From positions 1 through 64,000 of the forward strand of contig MNIR01000052.1 of assembly GCA_001919865.1 (NCBI GenBank): a DNA stretch of 64,000 bases. The letters are read 5' to 3'. The stretch comes from Gemmatimonadetes bacterium 13_1_20CM_4_69_16 (lineage in GTDB: Bacteria > Gemmatimonadota > Gemmatimonadetes > Gemmatimonadales > GWC2-71-9). This document shows positions 56,255 through 64,000 of this stretch, in pieces. The notes under the pieces are model-generated. The model ran no database searches. It was given only the letters and a program-made list of their open reading frames with translations, and had not been told where the DNA came from. The position numbers and the translations under genes were made by a program. Each line of letters starts with the position of its first letter. The first letter of the stretch is position 1.

Positions 56255-57078
56255 TGCCGGCCCTCTCCGCACCCGACGGCACCCAGCTCGTGTACGATGC
56301 CTACGAGCCGCGTCAGGCCCGCGCCGCCGTGCTGGTGCTGCACGGCTGGTCGGACCATGCGGGCCGGTGGCGCGAGGTGGGTGAGCGGTTGCGAGACGCT
56401 GGGCTCGCCGCGTACCTGCTCGACCAGCGGGGCCACGGGCGCTCGGGCGGTCGCCGCGGCTATCTGTCGCGCTTCAGCCAGCTGCTGGGCGACCTGCAGG
56501 CATTCCGGCGGGCGGTCCGGCTCCGCACGCAGGGCCCGCAAGTACTGTTGGGCCACTCGTTCGGCGGGCTCGTGACGCTGCGCTACCTCGAGACCCAGCC
56601 GAGCGACCCGATCGCGGCCGCGGTGATTTCATCTCCCTGGCTCGCCTTGGCGTTCCGGCCACCCGCGTGGAAGCGGGTCGCGGGGCGAGTGCTGCAAGAC
56701 CTGTGGGCGACGTTCCCCGTCCCCTTCAGCCTCGATACCGAGCACCTGAGCCGCGATCCCGCGATCAACACGGCCTACGGTGAGGACCCGGCGGTGCACG
56801 GCGTGATGTCGCCGGGCGGGTGGCGCGAGATCAAGTGGGCTCAGGGAGCCGTCATCGCCGACGGCCAGCGCATCGAGTCCCCGCTGCTGTTCCTGCTCGC
56901 GGGCGAAGACCGCATCGCGGACGCGCATCTCGGGCGAGCGTTCGCCGACGGACTCAAGGGCACGGTGCAGGTTCGCTGGTATCCCGAGATGTATCACGAG
57001 ATTCTGCACGACCCGCAGCGGGAGCGTGTGTTTCAGGAGATGCTGCAGTTCGTTGACGCGCATATTGGGCATGCGTAA
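56254..57078 (+). CDS. Alpha/beta hydrolase (monoacylglycerol lipase-like)
   Basis: VLVLHGWSDHAGRW, LDQRGHGRSGG, LLGHSFGGLVTLRYLE, MYHEILHDPQRE. Confidence 0.88.
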   Translation: MPALSAPDGTQLVYDAYEPRQARAAVLVLHGWSDHAGRWREVGERLRDAGLAAYLLDQRGHGRSGGRRGYLSRFSQLLGDLQAFRRAVRLRTQGPQVLLGHSFGGLVTLRYLETQPSDPIAAAVISSPWLALAFRPPAWKRVAGRVLQDLWATFPVPFSLDTEHLSRDPAINTAYGEDPAVHGVMSPGGWREIKWAQGAVIADGQRIESPLLFLLAGEDRIADAHLGRAFADGLKGTVQVRWYPEMYHEILHDPQRERVFQEMLQFVDAHIGHA

Positions 57079-57252
57079 CTCTGAAAGACGACGACTCGTA
57101 AGAGTCCCATCAGCCTGGGACCGGGGGCCTCTCGTCCCGAGTTTACCGGTGCCGTTCTGGCAGCTAGCTTCTCGTGCGATAGCAGGTTCCGAGTCCGTGC
57201 ATGGACCACCTCCGTCAGAACGGCGCGCGGCGGGCGGCATGACGATTGCCTA

Positions 57253-57891
57253 GTGAAGCGGAAACCTATGAAACACGACGACGAGCAGCCGCAGCCGGCG
57301 GAGCAGCCGGGTGCGCCTGAGGCTATCGAGCCTGAGCAGGCCGGGCTGACTCCTGCGGGGGCATTGATCGAGCCTCCGGCGGAGGCGGTGGCGCGGCTCG
57401 AGGCCGAGCTCGCCGCCCTCAAGGATCGCCATCTCCGGCTCGCCGCCGAGTACGACAACTTCCGCAAGCGGACCACCAAAGAGCGGAGTGAGCTGTGGGC
57501 CAAGGCCCAGGCCGATGTGCTGCATCGTCTGGTGGATGCGCTCGACGACCTCGCCCGCTTCGCCCATGTCGATCCCAGCCAGACGGACGCCAAGGCGATC
57601 CACGACGGCGTGGAGATGGTGGAGCGCAAGCTCTGGAAGGAGCTGGACGCGCTCGGCGTGACGCGGGTGGACCAGCTAGGGGTGCCGTTCGATCCCAACC
57701 TGCACGAGGCGGTGACGACTGCGCCGGCGGATCACCCGGCGAAGGACCACACCGTCGGCGCCGTGCTGCAGCCGGGCTACCAACTGGGAGGCGCGTTGAT
57801 CCGTCCGGCGCGGGTGGTGGTGCTCACGTGGCAGGGGGAGCGGCCGGAGGACGGGGGTGCGGCGTCGCGCCCGCGAGGTGAGGGCGGCTGA
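57253..57891 (+). CDS. grpE: Co-chaperone GrpE
   Basis: [15 protein letters not shown]...[12 protein letters not shown]...[24 protein letters not shown]. Confidence 0.93.
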   Translation: MKRKPMKHDDEQPQPAEQPGAPEAIEPEQAGLTPAGALIEPPAEAVARLEAELAALKDRHLRLAAEYDNFRKRTTKERSELWAKAQADVLHRLVDALDDLARFAHVDPSQTDAKAIHDGVEMVERKLWKELDALGVTRVDQLGVPFDPNLHEAVTTAPADHPAKDHTVGAVLQPGYQLGGALIRPARVVVLTWQGERPEDGGAASRPRGEGG

Positions 57892-58973
57892 TGGCCGCCT
57901 CGAAGGACTATTATCAGGTCCTTGGCGTCTCCGAGACCGCGACGGTGGACGAGATCAAGAAGGCGTTCCGCCGGCTCGCCAAGCAATACCATCCCGATCG
58001 AAACCCCAAAGCCCAGGCGGCCGAGCGCTTCAAGGAGATCAACGAAGCGCACGACGTGCTGAGCGATCCTGAGAAGCGCAAGAAGTACGACCAGTTGCGC
58101 CGCTACGGCGCGTTCGCGGGCCGAGGCGCTGGCCCGGGGGGCGGCGGGGGGGGCGCGTACGGAAACTCGGGGGTCGATTTCGACCTATCGGATCTCGGCT
58201 CGTTTGGCGGACTGGGAGACCTGTTCTCGTCGATCTTCGGCCGGCGTGGCTCGGGTCGGACGGAGGAGGAAGACGAGATCGAGGTGGCGGTCGCGATTCC
58301 GTTCCGCGTGGCCGCGTTGGGCGGCCGGGTCCCCATCGTGCTTCCGATGGCCGAGGTGTGCCCGACCTGCAGCGGCAGCGGCGCCGCGCCGGGCGCCACC
58401 TTGTCGACGTGCCCCGAGTGCAAGGGCAAAGGGACGATCTCGTTCGGGCAGGGTGGCTTTGCCGTGCAGCGGCCCTGCCCCGTCTGCCGCGGCAAAGGCA
58501 AGGTGCCGTCGCAGCGCTGTCCTACGTGCAACGGCAACGGCGAGGTCACGGTCCAGAAGCGCCTGGTGATCACTGTGCCGCCGGGCACGGATGACGGCAC
58601 CAGGCTGCGGCTCAAGGGACAGGGGACGAAGGGGAAGGGCGACGTCGTCGTGGTAGTCCAGGTCGAGCCCGATCGCTTCTTCCGGCGCGAGGGGGCGCTC
58701 GATCTGGTCGGCGTCGTGCCGATCAACGTGGCCCAAGCGCTGCTCGGCTCCAAGGTCAGGGTGAAGACCTTGGACGGCCGACGGGTGGTGCTGAAGATTC
58801 CACCGGGCACTCAGCACGGTCAGAAGTTCCGCATCCCGGGGCAGGGGATCGAGCGGAACGGGCGTCGCGGCGACCTGTTCGTGGAAGTGCACGTCACCAT
58901 TCCGGAGCGTCTCACTCCCGAGCAGGAGGCCGCGCTCAAGTCATTCGCGGAGAAGGCCGGACTGAAATACTAG
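57891..58973 (+). CDS. dnaJ: Chaperone DnaJ
   Basis: [65 protein letters not shown]. Confidence 0.97.
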   Translation: MAASKDYYQVLGVSETATVDEIKKAFRRLAKQYHPDRNPKAQAAERFKEINEAHDVLSDPEKRKKYDQLRRYGAFAGRGAGPGGGGGGAYGNSGVDFDLSDLGSFGGLGDLFSSIFGRRGSGRTEEEDEIEVAVAIPFRVAALGGRVPIVLPMAEVCPTCSGSGAAPGATLSTCPECKGKGTISFGQGGFAVQRPCPVCRGKGKVPSQRCPTCNGNGEVTVQKRLVITVPPGTDDGTRLRLKGQGTKGKGDVVVVVQVEPDRFFRREGALDLVGVVPINVAQALLGSKVRVKTLDGRRVVLKIPPGTQHGQKFRIPGQGIERNGRRGDLFVEVHVTIPERLTPEQEAALKSFAEKAGLKY

Positions 58974-58984
58974 GGAGGTCAGCG

Positions 58985-60040
58985 ATGAAGGCGATCAAAG
59001 GGCCGGCCGTGTTCCTGGCACAGTTCGCCGGCGATGCCCCGCCGTTCAACAGCTTGCAGGCCATCGCCGCTTGGGCTGCCGGGCTCGGCTTCAAGGGAGT
59101 GCAGATCCCGAGCTGGGACCGACGCCTGTTCGACCTCGAGAAAGCCGCCGAGAGCCAGACGTACTGCGACGAGGTGCGGGGCGTCCTGGCCGAGCGCGGC
59201 CTCCAGGTGACGGAGCTCTCAACCCACTTGCAGGGCCAGTTGGTCGCCGTGCATCCCGCCTACGACACCGCGTTTGACGGATTCGCGGCGCCGCAAGTGC
59301 GTGGCAAGCCGCAGGCGCGTGCCGCCTGGGCGGTCGAGCAGCTCAAGCTCGCGGCGCGCGCGTCGCGCCGGCTCGGGATCAGCGAGCATGCGACGTTTTC
59401 CGGCGCGCTGGCGTGGCCGTATCTCTATCCCTGGCCCCCGCGGCCGGCGGGCCTGGTCGAGACGGCGTTCGACGAGCTGGCGCGGCGCTGGCGGCCGATT
59501 CTCGACGCGTTCGATGAGGCGGGCGTCAACGTCTGCTACGAGATCCATCCCGGTGAGGATCTGCATGACGGGGTGACGTTCGAGATGTTCCTCGATCGCG
59601 TCGGTGGTCACAAGCGTTGCAATCTCCTCTACGACCCCAGCCATTTCGTGCTGCAGCAGCTCGACTATCTCGAGTACATCGATCTCTATCACGAGCGGAT
59701 TCGCATGTTCCACGTCAAGGACGCCGAGTTCAACCCGACCGGCCGCCAGGGCGTGTACGGTGGGTTCCAGCCGTGGATCGATCGGGCCGGACGGTTCCGT
59801 TCGCTGGGCGATGGCCAGGTGAACTTCAAAGCGATCTTCTCCAAGCTCGCCCAGTACGACTATCCTGGCTGGGCGGTGCTCGAATGGGAATGCTGTCTCA
59901 AGCACCCCGAGGACGGCGCTCGCGAAGGGGCGAAGTTCATCGCCGACCACATCATCCGCGTCACCGAGAAGGCGTTCGACGATTTCGCCGGTGCCGGCAC
60001 CGACGTAGCGGCGAACCGCCGCATGCTCGGCGTCACCTGA
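58985..60040 (+). CDS. Sugar phosphate isomerase/epimerase (AP-endonuclease-2-like TIM barrel)
   Basis: VCYEIHPGEDLHDGVTFEMFLD...LLYDPSHFVLQQLDYLEYIDLYHERIRMFHVKDAEF. Confidence 0.9.
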   Translation: MKAIKGPAVFLAQFAGDAPPFNSLQAIAAWAAGLGFKGVQIPSWDRRLFDLEKAAESQTYCDEVRGVLAERGLQVTELSTHLQGQLVAVHPAYDTAFDGFAAPQVRGKPQARAAWAVEQLKLAARASRRLGISEHATFSGALAWPYLYPWPPRPAGLVETAFDELARRWRPILDAFDEAGVNVCYEIHPGEDLHDGVTFEMFLDRVGGHKRCNLLYDPSHFVLQQLDYLEYIDLYHERIRMFHVKDAEFNPTGRQGVYGGFQPWIDRAGRFRSLGDGQVNFKAIFSKLAQYDYPGWAVLEWECCLKHPEDGAREGAKFIADHIIRVTEKAFDDFAGAGTDVAANRRMLGVT

Positions 60041-60057
60041 CAGCGGGAGAGCTGAGC

Positions 60058-61242
60058 ATGGTGGACGCGACATCGGACGCGCGCACCACTCGCCCGCTGC
60101 GGCTCGGCATGGTGGGGGGCGGGCGCGGTGCGTTCATCGGCGCCGTGCACCGCTTGTGCGCCCGCATGGACGGGCAGTTCGAGCTGGTCGCGGGCGCCCT
60201 CTCGTCCGACGCACAGCGCGCCAGGGACTCAGGCGCCGATCTCGGTCTGGCACCGGACCGCGCGTATATGAGCTTCGCCCAGATGGCGGCGGCGGAAGCC
60301 AAGCGGCCCGACGGCATCGAGGTCGTCAGCATCGTCACGCCGAACGACAGTCATCACGCCATCGCTCGCGCCTTTCTCGACCGCGGCATAGACGTGATCT
60401 GTGACAAGCCGATGACGACGACGGTGGAGGACGCCCTCGACCTGGTGCAGGCGGTACGGCGCAGCGGTCTCGTGTTCGGCCTCACCCACAACTACACCGG
60501 CTACCCCCTGGTGCGTCAGGCGCGCGAGATGGTGGCGGCTGGCGAGCTGGGCCCCATCCGCGTCGTCCAGGTGGAGTACGTGCAGGACTGGCTGACCACC
60601 AAGCTGGAAGACACGGGGCACAAGCAGGCCGGCTGGCGGGTCGATCCGCAGCGTGCCGGCGCGGGCGGCTGCCTCGGTGATATCGGCACCCACGCCTACA
60701 ACCTCGCCGACTTCGTCACGGGACTGCACGTACGCGAGCTGGCGGCGGACCTGGGCCGTTTCGTAGAAGGCCGCCGGCTCGACGACAACGTCCACGTCCT
60801 ACTGCGCTACGAGAGCGGCGTGCGCGGTATGCTGTGGGCGAGTCAGGTGGCGCCGGGTAACGAGAACGGGTTGCGGCTGCGCGTGTACGGCGAAACGGCC
60901 GGCCTGGAATGGAGCCAGGAGCACCCCAACCAGCTGCGCTTCGCCCTGGTGGGCCGGCCGCCGCAGATCCTGTCACGGGGAGGGCCCAGCCTCGGTCCGG
61001 CCGCGGCGCGCGCCACCCGAATTCCCTCCGGCCATCCCGAGGGCTATCTCGAGGGTTTCGCCAACCTGTATCGCGATCTCGCCGAGCAGATCAGGGCGCG
61101 TCGCGCCAAGCGCGCTCCCGATGGGCAGGCGCTGCTGGTCCCCACGGTCGAAGACGGTGCGCGCGGCGTCAAGTTCATCGCCGCGGCGGTGGAGTCAAGC
61201 GCCCAGAACGGCGCCTGGGTGGATGCACGCGTGACCGTCTAG
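60058..61242 (+). CDS. Gfo/Idh/MocA-family oxidoreductase
   Basis: LRLGMVGGGRGAFIGAVHR...VVSIVTPNDSHHAIARAFLDRGIDVICDKPMTTT...GGCLGDIGTHAYNLADF. Confidence 0.94.
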   Translation: MVDATSDARTTRPLRLGMVGGGRGAFIGAVHRLCARMDGQFELVAGALSSDAQRARDSGADLGLAPDRAYMSFAQMAAAEAKRPDGIEVVSIVTPNDSHHAIARAFLDRGIDVICDKPMTTTVEDALDLVQAVRRSGLVFGLTHNYTGYPLVRQAREMVAAGELGPIRVVQVEYVQDWLTTKLEDTGHKQAGWRVDPQRAGAGGCLGDIGTHAYNLADFVTGLHVRELAADLGRFVEGRRLDDNVHVLLRYESGVRGMLWASQVAPGNENGLRLRVYGETAGLEWSQEHPNQLRFALVGRPPQILSRGGPSLGPAAARATRIPSGHPEGYLEGFANLYRDLAEQIRARRAKRAPDGQALLVPTVEDGARGVKFIAAAVESSAQNGAWVDARVTV

Positions 61243-61291
61243 CGTAGTGTGATGTGACGGTCTCATGCGACGTGCGACGTGGAGCGTGCAA

Positions 61292-62260
61292 CTAGCCTTT
61301 CGCGATATTCGCGACCGTCATGGTGGTCCGCTCCCAGAAATGCCAGAACGCCCGGTTCAGGCTGGCCGCCACTGCCCGGTTCCCGCCGACGCGGATGCGC
61401 CGCAGCGCCACGGCTCTGGCGAGGCTCGTGATCCCTGTGATTGCGGCCACCGTGTCTTCGGCGCGCGCGGGCCCGCGGATCCAGTCCACCGCGCGGGCTA
61501 CTCGGCCGACCCACGGCGCGGCGCGGGCCTGCGCTGCGGCGAAGAGGTCCTCGGCCTCGGCCACGAGCGTGACGTCGACCCGGCCGTCCCCGCCGCGTTC
61601 CACGCGGCAGGCGCCATCGGTCACCGTCAGGGTCCAGTCGCCGCCGCCTGGGCCGCGCAGCCGGTAGCGCATCGCGGCCCGGAGCTCGCGGGCGCGCTCG
61701 GGACGAAACATGGCGGGCCGAAGCTCTCGCAAGAACCAGTCGACCAGTGGCGCCGCGTACTCCGCGTCGAGCCCCTTCCACCGGCCGTTGGCGCGGAGCA
61801 GGTCCCGTTCGTGGAACACATTATCGGCAAACTGCGCGAGAAACAGCGTGCGCACGCGGACGCGCCCCACGAAGAACCACGCCGGCTTCTCCCACTCGGC
61901 GTCGCTCATGCGGCCGTACGTCGCCAGCAGGGCGTCCAGCTCCCGGTGGAACTCGTCCAGCAGGGTGGCGACCGGGGTCGTCCGTCGCCGCCTGACCTCG
62001 CGAGCGTTGCGGGTGAATGTGTCAAACTCGGGCGGGGCCGACGGGTTGTCGGCGAGCGCACGGCCCAGCACCTCGCGAAAATTCACCGGCATGGCGCTCG
62101 TCATGTGGGCCAAGACGTCGCGGGCGCGCCAGCCGAAATACGAGGTCGGGCGCTCCCACGCCAACGCCGTAAGCCCCGCGCAGGTCGCGTCCAGGTGCCG
62201 GTAGAAACGGTCCGCCAGGTCGAGCCACTCCGTGCGGGTGAGCCGGGTGAAGTCGGTCAT
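61292..62260 (-). CDS. DinB/maleylpyruvate-isomerase N-terminal-like protein
   Basis: DLADRFYRHLDATCAGLTALAW...GWRARDVLAHMTSAMPVN...FADNVFHERDLL. Confidence 0.7.
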   Translation of the reverse strand: MTDFTRLTRTEWLDLADRFYRHLDATCAGLTALAWERPTSYFGWRARDVLAHMTSAMPVNFREVLGRALADNPSAPPEFDTFTRNAREVRRRRTTPVATLLDEFHRELDALLATYGRMSDAEWEKPAWFFVGRVRVRTLFLAQFADNVFHERDLLRANGRWKGLDAEYAAPLVDWFLRELRPAMFRPERARELRAAMRYRLRGPGGGDWTLTVTDGACRVERGGDGRVDVTLVAEAEDLFAAAQARAAPWVGRVARAVDWIRGPARAEDTVAAITGITSLARAVALRRIRVGGNRAVAASLNRAFWHFWERTTMTVANIAKG

Positions 62261-62694
62261 TCGAGCGACCGTGCCATCACCAGCGCGCTCACGGGGCAGG
62301 CGGTGGTGAACTCGGGAGAGTCCAGCACCGCCTGGTCCACGTCGGAGCGGGGGATGGGGCGGAAGCCGAATCGCGGGAAGAAGTCGCCGGCGGTTTCCGT
62401 GAGTAGATAGACGGTGCGCACACCGCGCCGGTGGGCGAGATCGAGTGCCGCCGCGGTGAGGGTCTGGCCGAGGCCCTGCCCGCGCCGCTCAGCGGCGACG
62501 GCGACGGAGCGGAGCAGCGCCGCGGAGCCGTACAGCTCGAGCGCCGCGGAGCCGACGACCCGCTTGCTCTCCTTCGCGACGAGTGTCGTCCCGAGATGCT
62601 GATCGAGCCCCGCGCGCGGCAGCTTGCTCTGGTCGAGCAGATCGAAGATCGCGGGGAGGTCGCTCGGTGTCGCGGGCGAGATGACGGGGGGCAT
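62257..62694 (-). CDS. GNAT N-acetyltransferase (ArsN2-like)
   Basis: LLRSVAVAAERRGQGLGQTLTAAALDLAHRRGVRTVYLLTETAGDFFPRFGF. Confidence 0.8.
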   Translation of the reverse strand: MPPVISPATPSDLPAIFDLLDQSKLPRAGLDQHLGTTLVAKESKRVVGSAALELYGSAALLRSVAVAAERRGQGLGQTLTAAALDLAHRRGVRTVYLLTETAGDFFPRFGFRPIPRSDVDQAVLDSPEFTTACPVSALVMARSLE

Positions 62695-62837
62695 GGGGTC
62701 CCTTGCTAGCGGCTCGGTGCGGCAGTAGTGTAGGCGTGTGATCACGTTCGCCGTTCTCGGGTCGAATCGCAACCGGAACCTGAATTCAAATTCCGGGGGC
62801 CGTGCGGCGTAGCGAATCGAAAGTGTCGGAAATGCGC

Positions 62838-62868
62838 GCGCCCCCGGATACAGCGGCTTCGGGGGCGC
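62838..62868. terminator. Strong GC hairpin GCGCCCCCG...CGGGGGCGC followed by ACGTTTTCC
   Basis: 9-bp perfect stem (62838-62846/62860-62868), 13-nt loop, short T run on + strand. Confidence 0.45.
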
Positions 62869-62963
62869 ACGTTTTCCTGGCCCCTCACTCCTGTTCACCG
62901 CTGCGCGTCTGTGCGTCTAGTTCCTGGCGGCTGTTAACGGGGTGAGGGGCGGCTGCGGTGCAA

Positions 62964-63036
62964 TGGGGTGTAGGTCAACTGGCAGACCGCCCGGCTGTTA
63001 ACCGGGAAGTTGGAGGTTCGAGTCCTCCCGCCCCAG
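62964..63036 (+). tRNA. tRNA-Asn (GTT)
   Basis: Acceptor TGGGGTG/CGCCCCA; anticodon arm CCCGG-CTGTTAA-CCGGG; T arm GGAGG-TTCGAGT-CCTCC; CCA not encoded. Confidence 0.95.
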
Positions 63037-63114
63037 CTTGTTTCTCGCGCTCGTTTCCATGAACGACCCCGTGATTCACATCAAGCAGAAACCCCGATGG
63101 CTGGTTGGGTGAGC

Positions 63115-63918
63115 ATGAAGCGGGCAAGCCTCCTCATTGCGGTCCTCGCGTGCCACACCTCCGGGCCGGACCGTGCGACGCCCGCCCCAGCGGGGTTCGT
63201 CGCGCGGACCACGGCCGTAGACGGCGCGACGTACCGCTACCAGGTGTTCGTGCCGCGTCACATGGGCCGGGCGCGCCCGCCCGTCATCCTCTCGCTGCAC
63301 GGGGCGGGGGAGCGGGGATCGGACGGCGAGCTGCAAACCATGGTTGGCCTCGGTCCCGTTGTCCGTGGCCGGGCCGAGTCATTTCCCGCCGTCGTGGTGT
63401 TCCCACAGGCGCCACTGGACAGCCTGTGGCGCGGCGCACCAGCGCGGGCGGCGCTGCAGGCGCTCGACGCCAGCCTGCTCGAGTTCCGCGGTGACTCCAC
63501 CCGCGTCTATCTCACCGGCCTCTCGATGGGTGGCTACGGCACGTGGCAGCTCGCGCTGGAGCACCCCAGCCGGTTCGCGGCCCTGGTGCCGGTGTGCGGC
63601 GGCGTCGGCCCGTTGCCCGGGTTCCCGAGCATCCGCGTCGACGCTATTCCGGCCACCGCGGAAGATCCGTACGCGTACGTCGCCACACACCTCGCCTCCA
63701 CTCCGGTGTGGCTGTTCCACGGCGCGGCCGACCGGACCGTTCCTCCCGCAGACTCGCGCGGCCTGGCGGAGGCGCTGCGCCGCGCGGGTGCGCCGGTACG
63801 CTACACCGAATACCCGGGCGTGGGACACAACTCCTGGGAATCGGCCTACAACGAGCCCGAGCTGTGGGGCTGGCTCTGGGCGCAGCGTCTCGACCGCCGC
63901 TCCGCAACACCACGCTGA
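63115..63918 (+). CDS. Secreted/lipoprotein esterase, predicted phospholipase/feruloyl-esterase-like peptidase
   Basis: VILSLHGAGERGSDGE...VYLTGLSMGGYGTWQLALEHPSRFAALVPVCGG...WLFHGAADRTVPP. Confidence 0.85.
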   Translation: MKRASLLIAVLACHTSGPDRATPAPAGFVARTTAVDGATYRYQVFVPRHMGRARPPVILSLHGAGERGSDGELQTMVGLGPVVRGRAESFPAVVVFPQAPLDSLWRGAPARAALQALDASLLEFRGDSTRVYLTGLSMGGYGTWQLALEHPSRFAALVPVCGGVGPLPGFPSIRVDAIPATAEDPYAYVATHLASTPVWLFHGAADRTVPPADSRGLAEALRRAGAPVRYTEYPGVGHNSWESAYNEPELWGWLWAQRLDRRSATPR

Positions 63919-64000
63919 GATGCGGGCCGCGGTTGGGTTCCGCGTCAAGTCCGGCTGGGCCACCGCCGTGTTGCTCGCTGGCCCGGCGGCCGCGCCCCGC

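Noticed and set aside
57079-57252. CIRCE/HrcA operator upstream of grpE-dnaJ
   Set aside because: No TTAGCACTC-N9-GAGTGCTAA-like sequence seen; other heat-shock control cannot be judged by eye.

Overview
The window is a gene-dense, GC-rich bacterial chromosomal segment. Its gene content (GWxTD protein, zinc-ribbon/FHA/STPK signalling, MglA/MglB, PEGA-kinase) suggests Gemmatimonadota or a relative; that assignment is inference only. I read about 57 protein genes, one tRNA-Asn(GTT), and a probable SRP RNA (ffs) upstream of dnaX-ybaB-recR. Most genes are housekeeping or metabolic: glycerate kinase, glyS, priA, murQ-anmK-nagZ, nrdJ, pyk, dnaX, recR, pgsA, cinA, grpE-dnaJ. The most interesting signals are: (1) tandem membrane-anchored JAMM/MPN proteins with intact HxH-x7-S-x2-D motifs, coupled to an Ig-like-repeat protein (45.6-50.2 kb); (2) a family of inverted-repeat elements built from 7-bp words, found immediately 5' of start codons (2.3, 26.6, 38.1, 50.4 kb); (3) dispersed palindromes GGGGCGCAGCATGCTGCGCCCC paired with a second, covarying hairpin; (4) an archaeal-type arginine/ornithine module (TIGR00300-like protein plus pyruvoyl arginine decarboxylase); (5) tandem operator-like palindromes upstream of a marR gene whose start codon lies in a 12-bp inverted repeat; (6) TATCTT/TATAAT-like boxes 5-10 nt before start codons, suggesting leaderless transcripts; (7) two probable frameshifted genes; (8) a small ubiquitin-fold protein gene with a poly-Gly neighbour. 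No CRISPR arrays, transposases or prophage genes were seen. Motif and family calls were made by eye, with no database search.
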